Counted from the first letter of the stretch, positions 20,373 to 30,480 are shown. The stretch is 64,000 bases of DNA from Isochrysis galbana (GCA_018136815.1 CM030931.1:1839398-1903397); one strand, 5' to 3'. Numbers and translations: made by a program. Notes: generated by a model not told the origin, from the letters alone.

Positions 20373-21635
20373 ATGGAGCGCGCCGCCGCTCCCCACCTCT
20401 CCTTCGGGCCCCCCGCCGCGGGCGCCCCCCCAGTACCCATGGAGCTGTCGCTGGCGAAGCGACCGCGTCCGCCCGCAGAGGCCGAGCAGGTGAGCGCGAC
20501 CCCGGTCGCGCCGCACGGCCCGTGGCCCCGGCCACACCCAACAAGGCAGCCATGCTGGCTCACCCCATGGTGGGCCACAGGCTGTAGAGCACAAAGAGCC
20601 AGCACCAAACAAGAAGAGCCACACATCCACTGGGCATGCCTTATGGCAGAGGCCTCTCCCACCCCGGGGACGGCCGCGCTGCCTCGGCAGCGCGACCCGA
20701 GACCGGGTGGCCCTTATGGGCACAACACCAGCAGCAGGATCAACATGAATCAGAAGACAGACCCAGCAGCACAACAACTCACAACCTCACCCATGAACAC
20801 GAACCATGATGCGCCCTTGGACGCATGCCATCTCTCCCTGCCAATCACACCATCGGACCAAGCCACAGCCTCACCAACCCCGCTCGTCCCTGCCGCTCAG
20901 GAGCCACTCTCAGACGAAGAGCAAGGCAACTTCGAGTCAGACGCCAACTTCGAGCTATCCTTCCACCAAGAGGGGGACTACACCTTCTTGGACGCCACCG
21001 TCTACGCTGCGATTGTAGAGCTCCTTCTGGAGCTCGAAGGAGTAGACCCGGAGCCGGACTTTTGGGCCCGCTCCATCCGCGGGCCATGGCACATAGCCGT
21101 GAACGAGGACTGCGTACAACAATTCAAGGAGCGCTACGGCGACATCACTACGCTTCGCATCAATCAGACCGACGTCTCAGTCAACATCAAGGTAGACTCG
21201 ATCGACGAGAAAATCAACAAGAAAGGCTCCTCTTCTCGCAAGGCATTATACAACGCCCTGCAAGACGTCGCGGCACACCTGGTCATCGAGGCCGAAGGCC
21301 TAGCGCAAGCGGCCCAAATTAATCTGAGCGCAATCATCTTCGCAATCGAAAAGGTAGGGCTTACCTTCTTGAAGGGCAACCGAGAGCGTATGAAGCTCGA
21401 AGGCGGAGCCGGAACGTTCGTATCCAAGGCGGCATACTCGACCCGATGGCACCTTTATGTCTCAGCGGGTCAAGGCTCATTTCTTGACGGGAGCTTCCCC
21501 CGGAAGCTGCTGCTTCAAATCGACGGCAAAACAATCCCGGTAAACTACGCCGTTCGGGCGTGCAAAGAGATCAGTATGCCAGCAAACATCCAGTCTCCTC
21601 ATAAGCTCATGATTCACGGCAGCATTACATACTAG
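20373..21635 (+). CDS. ORF1-like protein of the MERA family (420 aa)
   Basis: The frame starts MERAAAPHLSFGPPAAG, has a basic KRPRP motif near residue 32, a low-complexity first third, an acidic stretch (SDEEQGNFESDANFE) and then a folded-looking second half of about 230 residues (from YTFLDATVYAAIVELLLELE through SYRWHLYV-like beta-rich sequence to HKLMIHGSITY). The start and leader match ORF1-like fragments at 8152 and 38165. It is the only copy here with a full-length frame. I know no named domain for it. ORF1 of a non-LTR retrotransposon, carried inside a hAT element, is the working idea. It is followed after 71 bases by a second small frame (21707-21868). Confidence 0.55.
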   Translation: MERAAAPHLSFGPPAAGAPPVPMELSLAKRPRPPAEAEQVSATPVAPHGPWPRPHPTRQPCWLTPWWATGCRAQRASTKQEEPHIHWACLMAEASPTPGTAALPRQRDPRPGGPYGHNTSSRINMNQKTDPAAQQLTTSPMNTNHDAPLDACHLSLPITPSDQATASPTPLVPAAQEPLSDEEQGNFESDANFELSFHQEGDYTFLDATVYAAIVELLLELEGVDPEPDFWARSIRGPWHIAVNEDCVQQFKERYGDITTLRINQTDVSVNIKVDSIDEKINKKGSSSRKALYNALQDVAAHLVIEAEGLAQAAQINLSAIIFAIEKVGLTFLKGNRERMKLEGGAGTFVSKAAYSTRWHLYVSAGQGSFLDGSFPRKLLLQIDGKTIPVNYAVRACKEISMPANIQSPHKLMIHGSITY

Positions 21636-21706
21636 TCCTTGAATCCACGCTAACGAGGTTTGCCACCCTGGTACGAGGCAATACCGTGTCGGACCCCCGA
21701 AACTCC

Positions 21707-21868
21707 ATGCGAACATATAAGGCCGCTCAGGGGAGAAAACCTAAGATCAAAAAAACGACGGAACTCAGCACCCCCATGTTTATCGAAGACAAGAAAGGCA
21801 GGCTACAACTCAGTAAGGAATTCGGCCTCGTAGCGAAAGCTCTCGGATTAGACGAGAGACTCGCATAA
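21707..21868 (+). CDS. Small SKE-motif protein (53 aa)
   Basis: A short basic protein directly downstream of the ORF1-like gene. It aligns without gaps over about 50 residues to the minus-strand frame at 35417-35701. Shared positions include RT, GR-PK, a P-F pair, G-L and the SKE triplet followed by A and L (16 of the first 47 positions identical). The function is unknown. Conservation between two distant loci suggests it was a real protein of the same mobile family. An upstream GTG at 21686 would extend it by seven residues. Confidence 0.5.
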   Translation: MRTYKAAQGRKPKIKKTTELSTPMFIEDKKGRLQLSKEFGLVAKALGLDERLA

Positions 21869-21971
21869 CGCGACGCGTCACCACGCTCTGACAGATAATT
21901 CGGATGGGCGGTTAGCCACAACTCGAAAGCACTGAGTGACCGCCCGCGCGCATTCGTATAACGACACCCTG

Positions 21972-22205
21972 CAACACTTTCTGTATAGACAGGTCACTCA
22001 ACGGAACAGGAGGAAGGAGAGAACTTGCTGTTGGGGATAGGTGCACCCCGCTTGGCTCGAACCCCCCGCACGACCCGGGCCCCTAAGTAGAGCACGAGGG
22101 GAGTTGCCGCAAGGCAGGGAGTGGGGGAGTGGGAAGAGAAAGGGCGTGGCTTCGAGAGCGTCTTCCAGTGCCACGAGTGAGGCGAGAATATTAAAATGTT
22201 TTTTT
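21972..22205 (+). repeat. Inverted repeat arm, partner 25215-25403
   Basis: Shares with the complement of 25215-25403 a sequence running through GCAGGTCACT-like, TGCACCCCGCTT, CGGGCCCCTAAGTAGAGCAC and AGGCGAGAATATTAAAA. This arm has roughly 40 extra bases after the first block. Similarity ends at a T run near 22200. The arms lie in opposite orientation about 3.2 kb apart. Confidence 0.8.
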
Positions 22206-22298
22206 TTCCATTGGAAATATCCACCATATATCCGGAAAATCGGCCCAAATATCTCATGAAATATCCGGATATATCTCTCGCTTAATAGCGCTCAGACC
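22205..22298. repeat. ATATCC-rich block resembling a hAT end
   Basis: Several ATATCC/GGATAT copies and the segment CGGCCCAAATAT match subterminal sequence at 23360-23400. The block ends CAGACCCCTACC, whose complement resembles a TAGGGG-type hAT terminus. It may be the end of a second, nested element. Confidence 0.5.
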
Positions 22299-22466
22299 CC
22301 TACCTACTGCGCCACACCGCATATGCTATCGCTATCGTATATATATACAAAGTAGGAGATAGGAGGCTATGTCTTTGTAGTCTTTGCTCCTTCTTTCTCC
22401 TTTCTCCTTCATTCACACAATACTACTATGTATATAGGACATAGGACACACAATCACACAATACAA

Positions 22467-22880
22467 TCACTTCGACGCGCGGTCACGCTGGTTGCTATTG
22501 AATCGCAACATGATGGAGGCCTCAACCTGATCAGCCAAAGATTGAGCACGATCAGCGCCAAAGACACACTGGAGCAATGAGAAGACACGTTCACACGATG
22601 CACCCTTAGGGGAAAGAGAAAATGCAATCCTTGCAGCGGCAGCCCATGTCGAGAACTTTGTATGATTGGCCGCCCACCAGGCTAACACTAACACATCTGA
22701 GGTGAATGAATTGACGTCCCTATGATCAATGGTAGTGCCCCGGCATGCCACCATGTAATCAGGCAGCTCTCTAAGAAGTAGATGTTTGACGCCCGGGATG
22801 TGAGAAAAGCAAGGTACTTCAGCAAGCTGTCGCACCCACAACGGGTCTAGTTTGTTGTATGTTGTATGCGAACGCTGGGT
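22467..22880 (-). pseudogene. hAT transposase C-terminal fragment
   Basis: The minus-strand translation has the C-terminal dimerisation signature of hAT transposases: DVLVLAWWAANHTKF, then FSLSPKGASCERVFSLLQ, then QVEASIMLRFN before the stop. Upstream of about 22880 the frame becomes Pro-rich low complexity. The BED finger and catalytic core are missing, so it cannot supply transposition. Confidence 0.75.
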
Positions 22881-23433
22881 TGAAAGCGCGCAGAAGCCCG
22901 GAGATGCGATGCTGCTCTTGCGCACGCTGCGCCCGTGGTTCGGCGTTGGACGCTCGTGTGGGAAAGCTCGTGTTGTTAGAGGGGTTGCAAGCGGGGAGTG
23001 AAGGAGGCGAGGGGGAGGAGGTAGGGGGAGGCGGAGGGGAGGGGAGGGGAGGGAGAGGGTGCGCGCCGAGAGGCGAGAGGGGGAGGCAGAGGGCGAGCAG
23101 GAGGGGCACGCCCAGGGCAAGGGGGTGCAGCCACACCTCCCATTGTGGTTGAGAAGCTGAAACGGGCAAGGAGCAAGGAGGTGCAAGTCTTTATCACATA
23201 AACAGTACCATTTATCAGGTATCTACGCGTGCCGCCATCGCAGCAAGGGCCCGCCCGAGCTCGCCCCCCCCCCCCCCCCGCCCCCCCCCGCGTAACAGAC
23301 TTTTTTTTTGGGTTGGGGCGCTGAGATGCGCCCAAATATCCCTGAAATATCCGCACATATCCAATCCCCGGAAATCGGCCCAAATATCCAGGAGACATAT
23401 CCGGATATTTTGGCCTACCCCTAGGGGGGGGGG

Positions 23434-24220
23434 ACCTCTCGTCATGAAGAAAAACGGCCCTTACAGCTCTCGCCGCGAGCTATCCTCGAGAAATAAAAGA
23501 CTGAGCCTGGAGACACCTGAGACCTGCCACAAGGGTTCCCGTAGGCGCCTTGATTGAGCCTCTCCCTCCTCATCACCCTCCCGTGCCGCCAGCCGCCCCT
23601 CTCCGCCCGTTTGCTCCCTTTTCTGCGGTCAAATCGACACACGCGCTCGACCGCCAAGTGCAACCTTGCGTTTGCGCTGCGGCATAAGCCTCGTAAGCGC
23701 AAGAAGGCTCTGTACGCTTGTAAGGGACGGTGCGCATGTGACTTGTTTTCGCAGTTGTTCAGTGGCAAATCCTAGCATATAATTTGCCGAATTCAGTTGC
23801 AGAAATACGTGGAGTTTATCGTCTGCTGTGTTCGCAATTGTGTACATATCAGCCGACAATGAGCTTAAATGACTCGCAATTCTAATTGCCAGTGTCCACT
23901 CTTTGGCGCCAATTGCATCATTGCATTTTCTATAAAGTTCAAACAAGAAGTCTTTAGGCATCTGCATCTGACACGTTACCGGTGACATATGAAATGCTTA
24001 CTAGATACCAGTGCAAAAAAGAAGTCGTTCGGTGAGTATACACCTGAAACCTGCAAGTTTGTACCTTAATAAGGGAGTCCTTTAGGTAGAACTTATACCG
24101 TCCACACGGGGGGCATTTGCCAAAAAAACAACCAAACCTGAGGTTGCACCCTCTCTTTGGGGGCTCCCAGATTGGTTCCAGAGGGCCAACGGATAAAGGT
24201 ACCCAACTTTGTATTGTAGG
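23434..24220 (-). other. Mostly empty; possible 119-codon frame
   Basis: A minus-strand frame at 23629-23988 reads KDFLFELYRKCNDAIGAKEW and later HVFLQLNSANYMLGFATEQL. It has protein-like composition for about 80 residues and then a possible splice donor (CAAGTCACAT context). It may be an exon of an unrecognised gene or a fragment. Otherwise nothing is seen. Confidence 0.3.
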
Positions 24221-24236
24221 ACCAGTCCTACATACA
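24221..24236 (+). repeat. Target-site duplication of retroelement copy 1 (left)
   Basis: ACCAGTCCTACATACA, identical to 25110-25125. It overlaps the perfect short hairpin TGTAGGACCAGTCCTACA in the target. Confidence 0.85.
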
Positions 24237-25109
24237 TATAATAAAATAATTAATGTTATATCCTAGCCAACCCCACTAGCTAATTGGACACAACTTTTCC
24301 GTCCCGGAATCCCGCCATGCCTGACGAGCCAGGTGTCCGAGTGCTACCGGGGGGAGGGGGCACCGCCCCCTCCCCCCGATATTCGTCCTCCCCCCAGTGC
24401 ACGCACCGACCCCGCGCACCCCAGCACGTCCTCTCCTCGAGTCCACGCTGGGGGAAAACCCCTTTCGGGTAAAAACAACGCAGGGGGGGGGGGCACTCAT
24501 GAATAGGAGCCCAGAAACACTAATCTCTCCTCGCAAGAGCGAGTGGCCGCGGCGAGCCGCGGCCCTTCCCTCCTGGTTCTGGCGCCCCCGTCTTCTCTTA
24601 CCCAAACAGGGCGAGAAGACACGTAAACGCCGGAGGGGGGAGCTGCCACTCCCCCCTCCCCTCCCTCTTCCCTTTTCCTCCTCTCTTCCCTGCGGCGGGG
24701 GCCCATGGCGCGCGCCTGCGGCCCCTCTTCAGGTCCCCAGGAGGCCAGCAGGGGCCTGGGAGCGCAGCTCAGGGGGCAGGTGAGGCTGGGGCATGGCCCT
24801 GGCCCCTCCTGCCTCTCCATCGCTGGCTCTCGAGCCCCTGCCAGTCGACTGGAGCTGGCTGGGGGGTCCTGATCAGGGGGGCCCAGGGGGAGGAGGGGCT
24901 GGTCAGAGGGATGGGCTGGCCACGACAGGCCAGGGCGGGCGAATCAGGCGTGCCTGTGGGGAGAGGGATGGGTCAGCATGGCAGTGTGCTCCTGGCAAGC
25001 CATCAGGCATGCCAGGAGAGTGGGTGGTTCCTCCCCCATGGCGGGGGAGGAGTGGAGAGAGGGGGGGGCTCGTGCCCCGCCATGGGTGAACTAAGTATAA
25101 ACTTAGTTG
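24237..25109 (-). mobile_element. SINE-like/non-autonomous retroelement, copy 1 (873 bp)
   Basis: Nearly identical over its whole length to 30481-31355. It is flanked by a 16-bp direct duplication, ACCAGTCCTACATACA, at 24221-24236 and 25110-25125. Long duplications of this sort arise from target-primed reverse transcription. The end next to the left duplication is AT-rich (TAATAAAATAATTAATG) and is probably the 3' tail, so the element is read on the minus strand. The body has a G/C-rich region with C and G runs. A minus-strand frame of 182 codons in copy 2 is broken here by a 4-base difference, so coding potential is doubtful. Confidence 0.8.
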
Positions 25110-25125
25110 ACCAGTCCTACATACA
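25110..25125 (+). repeat. Target-site duplication of retroelement copy 1 (right)
   Basis: Identical 16 bases to 24221-24236. Confidence 0.85.
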
Positions 25126-25214
25126 ATGTAGGACGGAATTGCCCACGTATAAACACACGCATTTGGTGGTATTCTGGCCTAACCCTACCGATTCTCGGAC
25201 CGGGATGAATAAAA

Positions 25215-25403
25215 AAAAACTTTTAATATTCTCGCCTCACACGTGGCACTGAAAGACGCTCACGGAGCCACGCCCTTTCTCTTTCCACTCCCTCACTCCC
25301 TGCCTTGCGGCAACTCCCCTCGTGCTCTACTTAGGGGCCCGGGTCGTGCGGGGGGTCCGAGCTAAGCGGGGTGCACAGTGACCTGCCTATATAGAATGTG
25401 TTA
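25215..25403 (-). repeat. Inverted repeat arm, partner 21972-22205
   Basis: Complement of the left arm with scattered substitutions. It is preceded by an A-run and, at 25167-25186, by TTCTGGCCTAACCCTA, whose complement resembles the TAGGGGTAGGCC hAT end. Confidence 0.8.
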
Positions 25404-25621
25404 CGTACGGGGTGCCGTCGTACTAATGTGTACGAGCGTTCATCCAATGTGTCTGTAGTTGTGGTCGGTGTGTAGCCCTGAATCTTTAGGTCTTTTTCTA
25501 GAACGTATTGGTGGAAACATCAACATCAAAGAAAATCACGTTCGAGAAGGGTGTACAGCCGATATGTACTCAGCCACGGGCACTTGCAAGGCACAAAAAC
25601 GACTCTAAATAAATAAACGGA

Positions 25622-25909
25622 GTGTCACCGTACGCGTATTATAAAGACGGGATGAAGGCCTTTACGGAGGCCCTTCCCAAGGGGACCAATCTCAAACAAC
25701 TCGATCTCTCGTACAACAAGATTGGCTACGCAGGAATGAAGACATTTGCTAAGGCCATCTCCATGGGAGCCTTAAATACTCTCGCAAATCTCAATCTTGC
25801 GGTCAACGAGATTGGCCCCGAGGGGACCAAGCAAAGGAGGAGAGAGTTGACGCAGGCTGCTTTGAGGACACTTTTCCACAAAAAGAAGCTCGTCCGTGAA
25901 ATTGCGTAG
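25622..25909 (+). pseudogene. Leucine-rich repeat (RI-type) fragment
   Basis: The translation contains two to three units of a ribonuclease-inhibitor-like leucine-rich repeat: LKQLDLSYNKIGYAGMKTFA and LANLNLAVNEIGPEGTK. A real LRR protein has many such units. Here the frame is only about 95 codons, has no clear start and stops shortly after the second unit, where a minisatellite begins. It is either a gene fragment or one exon of a larger gene. Confidence 0.6.
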
Positions 25910-25920
25910 CACGTAGCACG

Positions 25921-26021
25921 GGTGATTGAACGCTTTTCCATGTGTAGGCTGATGGTGATTGAACGCTTTTCCAGCTGTGGACAGGCTGTGTGGGGGTGAT
26001 GGTGATGGTGATTGAACGCGA
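25921..26021. repeat. Minisatellite shared with 63450-63572
   Basis: Three imperfect copies of a unit containing GGTGATTGAACGCTTTTCCA, separated by TGTGTAGGCTGAT or similar. The same unit recurs about 37 kb away at the right end of the window. Confidence 0.75.
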
Positions 26022-26035
26022 TATCACGCTCGGAC

Positions 26036-26125
26036 ACCGGGCTCGTCCGGCATGGCGGGATTCCGGGACTGAAACGTTATGTCCAATTAGCTAGTGGGGT
26101 TGGCTAGGATACAACATTATTTGTT
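26036..26125 (+). repeat. 3' end of the ~874-bp retroelement family, copy 3
   Basis: Reads CGGCATGGCGGGATTCCGGG then TCCAATTAGCTAGTGGGGTT and GGCTAGGATACAACATTA, the 3' end of the elements at 24237 and 30481 in opposite orientation. It is truncated at the 5' side. Confidence 0.8.
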
Positions 26126-26129
26126 ATTA

Positions 26130-26731
26130 TATCGGCTTCAAAATCGAAAGGAGTACTTCAAAGTAGGCATAAGAAGGCTAGAATGATCTTGCTTGGCTTA
26201 TCTGAGGGCCAACTCGGTTTTTAGTCAGCAGTATGAGTATGAGAGCAGTCTAATGTTAGGACGGTGGCATCATGCATGGGACGATGATTATGCCTCCGCC
26301 CACGCCGCTTTCGCACGCATACCCTCAACATAGTAGCTATCACCACACAAACTCCCACATGCATCGAACTGCACGCGACCAGTCTCTTTACTATCATGCC
26401 ATTTTTCTCGTCGCAATGTACTAGTACAGTGCGCTTGCCGCTGTTGGCGAGCGTGCTGCGTTCCATGATGCTAGCGGACTGCCATCGCAAAATGCGCAGA
26501 TGGAGGAAGAGCGGGTGAGAACCGCGTGGAATGTGGTCATGGCGGCACGCATCATCACGGCTGCTCACACCGTCCTACCTGTGGTATTCTTCTGTACCTG
26601 GGAAGGTCCATGGTACTATGCCGCCCTCAACCTTTGTTTGCTGCTTGAAGCCAAAGACTCAAAGGGCGGCACGCTGCCAGCCAAAAGGAAGATCCAGCTC
26701 TGACCGGGACTGGGGGTACGTGCAAGCGCGT
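26130..26731. other. Intergenic, nothing recognised
   Basis: Short frames on both strands without recognisable domains. This is the 3' flank of the coiled-coil gene. Confidence 0.45.
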
Positions 26732-27739
26732 TTAAACCAAATTGATGGGGCGCAGGAAGAGTCCAGACAAGGCGCGTGAGTATGCTTGAGGGTTCTTGAA
26801 GAAAACACAGTTGACGGCACAATTGTCGACATGGTTGTCGAGAGGATCGAGCCCACATGCGCACAGCGGAGGGAGAGTCAGCTTCCTGGCCTCAGCTTCT
26901 TTCCTGAGCAGCTCGCGTCTTGCCTCAGTGTAGCGTTCCGTCTGCAGAAGCTTCTGAGCACGCTTCTTGGCTGCCTCCTGTTTGAACATGCGCTCCAACT
27001 CTTCAGTCTGGTGTTGATGCGCGATCTCTACCTCGCGAATGCGACGCACAGCCTCCTCTTCTGCGCGCTGCGCTTCAACTCGCGCCCTTGAGGCTGCTCT
27101 TCGCTTGGCCGCCTTCATGCGCTCCTGCGCCTGTCGCTCTTCTGCGGCGCGGCGACTGCGCGTTGCCTGCCGTTCGGCGAAAGCCCACTCACCACGCACT
27201 GCCACAACTCGATTTGCTGACGGGCCTGGTCTGACATCTTCCTCACTGGGTTTGTCGTCCAGACGCTCGGTACAGTGCGACTCATTCGGCACCATTGGCG
27301 CAGAGTAGGCCCCTCCAGTCATCATGTGCCGCGCCATCGCCGTCTCTGCGATGACCTGCCCCACCCGTGCCTCGAGAAGGCTCTCTGGCTCCTCAACCAG
27401 CTCCGTGACTCTCGAGCCCGCACGAGCACGTTGGACAGTTGCAGACTCATCGGGGTGGGCGTGGGCGAGGCGCGTGTTCTTCTCTTTGCGCTGCTCGCGC
27501 ATCCGCGCCGAAACCCGCTTGAGCAGGTCTCGCTGGAAGCGTGCCATCTGCTCGCTCTTGAGAGCCTCGCGCTCCATCGCCTGCTGCGCCTCAGCCGCAG
27601 CTAGGTCGGCCGCATTGGCCCCCGCTGAATTGACGGCATGCTGGCCGTCGGCCGGACCACAATGCCGCTCGAGGCGGACGCTGATGCTGGATAGCGGAGC
27701 GAGGAACTCCACCTGCGCGTTGGGCGGCAGCTTCGGCAT
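26732..27739 (-). CDS. Coiled-coil protein, tentatively CCDC15-like
   Basis: Intronless frame of 335 residues. The N-terminus reads MPKLPPNAQVEFLAPLSSIS. Most of the rest is strongly helical, charged coiled coil (about residues 45-90 and 200-290). The C-terminus is a compact Cys-rich motif: LPPLCACGLDPLDNHVDNCA followed by NCVFFKNPQAYSRAL. That combination of coiled coil and C-terminal CxC/NNC-FFKNP motif resembles my recollection of CCDC15, a centriole/ciliary protein; this is recognition by eye only. The ATG at 27739 was chosen because the 60 upstream codons are Ser/Leu-rich translation of a pyrimidine tract. Confidence 0.55.
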   Translation of the reverse strand: MPKLPPNAQVEFLAPLSSISVRLERHCGPADGQHAVNSAGANAADLAAAEAQQAMEREALKSEQMARFQRDLLKRVSARMREQRKEKNTRLAHAHPDESATVQRARAGSRVTELVEEPESLLEARVGQVIAETAMARHMMTGGAYSAPMVPNESHCTERLDDKPSEEDVRPGPSANRVVAVRGEWAFAERQATRSRRAAEERQAQERMKAAKRRAASRARVEAQRAEEEAVRRIREVEIAHQHQTEELERMFKQEAAKKRAQKLLQTERYTEARRELLRKEAEARKLTLPPLCACGLDPLDNHVDNCAVNCVFFKNPQAYSRALSGLFLRPINLV

Positions 27740-28830
27740 CGCGCGGCAGGTGGGAAGCGAGACGAGAGAGAGAGAGAGGGAGAGAGCACGGGCGGCGGAC
27801 GCTGGGCGGGAGAAGGAGGAGGAGCCCGAATGGCGGGAGAAAATCTGGACGGGGAGGAGAGAAGAGAGAGAAGGAAAAGCTGAAAAACTTCTGCCGGAAT
27901 GCAGACCGTATTCGTACAAGTCCGCGAGTTTAAAAAAAAAGGGGGGGGGTTGGCCTATTTTAGGGTGTCGTTCTTGGTTCGGGGGGTGGTGGTCGGTATT
28001 TTCAAGGGGTGGTTCTGTCTGGAGTTTTGTGTTAGAAGGGGCTCATAGTCCCCATGTGCCTTGGTGTACGCTTAATTAGGTGTACTCCGATCTCGTCCCC
28101 TCTTTGCGTCGCTAAGACCATGCTACACCTAGCCCGCGTCTCGCTACTCGGTATGGGCCTGCCCACGGCTGTCCCACGCCCCACGCGCTCTACTCGAACA
28201 TGGTACCCCCGCGAGTCGATGAGTCGATCCGAACGCTCGCATCGCTCGATCTCGACCGTCCTCGACCTCCAAATGCCCGAATTACTCTTTGAGCTTCTCT
28301 CGACCACACACCCCTCAAATCCCAAATGTTTGGGCCTCCCCTTTTCCCTACACAGCCGCGGCACTGACCTCGTGCGCAAGCACAAGCACGAGGCACAGTC
28401 CTGGCCAGTCACTCTACCAACTACCAAGCCCATGCATGGGGAGAACTCTCAAATTGGTGCAGTGAAAGCTGCACCAAGGGATGGAAACGGCCGACTGACT
28501 CCAGGGAGAACCCTGACCAGACCCACATGGACTTGCCGCCACAACCACAACCACCCTCGCCCCGCTCCATTTTTGGCTCGTAGTGCCCTGAGTCACCTTT
28601 CTTCACGAGACTCATTCAGAAATCAGAAATCTGAAGACTACTCCTACTCTAGCAAGACTCGCTCGTCGCCGCCGCCGCCGCAGCCTCACACCAGCCGCAG
28701 CTGTTCGAGGCGCGCGCACAGCCACTCGCCGCCCGCTGCACGTAGCCGCACCGCCCAGCCGCACGCAGACTACCCCCCCCCCCCACCCCCCTACCACCCC
28801 AGTCGTGGCGCGAGAGCTACTCAGCTTCCG

Positions 28831-29694
28831 ATGCTCGACGTCTTCCTGGCTGGACTGGTCGCCGAATGGGTGCGCAAGATTATCCTCGCACCTCTGGATA
28901 CACTGACCGTCCGGCTCCAAGTGGAGCGCGACGCTCAGAAGGGTCGCTCCCGCAACCCCCTCGTGCGGGACGCGGCCGGCATCGTCCAGCAGTTGCGGCA
29001 GCCTATGGACCTCTACAGTGGCCTTGGCCTGGGCCTGATCAGCGCTGTACCGCAGGCAATGGTCTACATGCCCACATATGAGCTGTGCTCGACTATTCTG
29101 CGCGGGAGCAGCGTGCAGGTCCAGCTTGCTTCAGTCGCGACAGGAATAGCGTGCTCAATCGTCCGAGTGCCGACGGGGGTCATCAAAACACGGATACAAT
29201 GTGGAGTTGGGCCAGCGAGGCAAGTCATTGCGGATGCCATAGCGTGCGGTTGGGCGGACTTGTACGTCGGCTGGCGCGCATCTTGCCTTCTGGACATTCT
29301 TCACGCAGTCATACAGTTTACAGCGCTAGAGCAATTTCGGCGGCTCGCCCAGCTCACGGGTGGCGGACCTGCCACAGATGCAGTAGTCGGTTTACTTACG
29401 GGGTTCATCACTGCAGCTGCAACCGAGCCGCTCGATGTCGTCGTAACCCGCTTGCGCGTCCAACACAGGGCGCCTAGCGACAAGCACGACGGGGTACAGA
29501 AGCCCGGTTATTCTGGATTGCTGGATGCGTTACGAAGAATTGCGCGTGAGGAAGGATTTGTGACGTTGTGGCGAGGCGTACTGCCACGCTTCATGTATCG
29601 GGCCTTGGGCTCTTTCATTTGGTATCCAGTGTACGTCCAAGCGCGTGAGCTCTTCTCCATGGTATCAAGTACATCTTTGGCTGGTGAGAGCTAG
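28831..29694 (+). CDS. Mitochondrial carrier family protein
   Basis: Intronless frame of 287 residues with the threefold mitochondrial carrier plan. The three signature P-x-[DE]-x-x-[KR]-like motifs are visible as PLDTLTVRLQ (repeat 1), PTGVIKTRIQ (repeat 2, with Gly in place of the acidic residue) and PLDVVVTRLR (repeat 3). The conserved second-helix motifs are YSGLGLGL and LWRGVLPRF. Such carriers exchange small metabolites or nucleotides across the inner mitochondrial or plastid membrane; the substrate cannot be assigned. The start at 28831 (MLDVFLAGLVAEWVRKI) places the first helix at the N-terminus as usual. The open frame upstream to 28054 is low-complexity Pro/Ser/Arg sequence over a C-rich leader. 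Confidence 0.85.
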   Translation: MLDVFLAGLVAEWVRKIILAPLDTLTVRLQVERDAQKGRSRNPLVRDAAGIVQQLRQPMDLYSGLGLGLISAVPQAMVYMPTYELCSTILRGSSVQVQLASVATGIACSIVRVPTGVIKTRIQCGVGPARQVIADAIACGWADLYVGWRASCLLDILHAVIQFTALEQFRRLAQLTGGGPATDAVVGLLTGFITAAATEPLDVVVTRLRVQHRAPSDKHDGVQKPGYSGLLDALRRIAREEGFVTLWRGVLPRFMYRALGSFIWYPVYVQARELFSMVSSTSLAGES

Positions 29695-30463
29695 TAAGCA
29701 TGTGCGAGAACAGTATGTGTGAGCGAGATGTGTGGCTCATGGACAATATATAGAATATATAGCTAGGGTCTCTAGTCCAAAAATCTTGAAGGTTATTCAG
29801 GGTTCAAGCTCTCCCATGGGTGGAAGGGGTCTCAGAGACCCTGGGTATGATGCAGAAGGCCAGGAAGGTCACGTTCCATCGAATATGGGACAGACTCAAG
29901 TTGAGCCATCAAAAAATCCATAGTTCATAGTTCGTTTACAATATTAATAATCGAAGACTTGTGAATAAACCGTAAACCTAACCATAGCTAACATATAATA
30001 TACGACTATAATATTCTAACATTAACACTCCCGTCTTTGGCTTCCTTGTTCTGAATCCCGAGTTTAGCTGAACGACTTACAAATGGACGTTTAACACGCG
30101 AGGCCGACTACACGGTAAAGGGGTGACGCCTCCGCTAACAACCTTTTCCTTTTAAGAAAATTTGTCGCATTCGCGAGTCGACACACGTAAGGCTTCTCTT
30201 CGTCGTTCGGTATTATCGTTATAATTCTCTCGTTCTCGTTCTCGGTCAAAAGCTTCGCTTGGACGCATAGGATCTTGAGTTGTGGAGCGCCCTCTCTCTT
30301 TCTCTCGAAGAGAAGGGAAGTTTCCCCACCTTTCTTCCTCCTAGGCGCCTCGCAAATAGGTTTAATTCGCTAACTTCTCCGCGTTTCTCTATCTACTTCA
30401 GTGATTGCAATCAGGTTTAATTTGCAATCTCTTCGCATCTCCCCCTTAGGCACACCGCACTTC
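29695..30463. other. AT-rich intergenic region
   Basis: AT-rich compared with its neighbours, with TATAGAATATATAG near 29747 and no substantial frame. No gene or RNA is recognised. Confidence 0.5.
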
Positions 30464-30480
30464 TTTCGTCTTATTCGATA
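30464..30480 (+). repeat. Target-site duplication of retroelement copy 2 (left)
   Basis: TTTCGTCTTATTCGATA, a perfect 17-base match to 31356-31372. Confidence 0.88.

Larger units (their letters stand above)
20294..23423. mobile_element. hAT-type element inserted in a poly-G tract
   Basis: The left end reads TAGGGGTAGGCCAAAATATC from 20294, and the right end is its inverted complement finishing at 23423. Both are flanked by G runs (11 and 10 bases), compatible with an 8-bp duplication of GGGGGGGG, the size made by hAT transposases, though a poly-G flank cannot prove it. Both ends carry several subterminal ATATCC/GGATAT copies, as hAT ends do. Inside are ORF1-like cargo on the plus strand (20373-21868) and only the C-terminal part of a hAT transposase on the minus strand. 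A second ATATCC-rich block at 22205-22298 ending CAGACCCCTACC suggests nesting of a related element. Confidence 0.65.
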
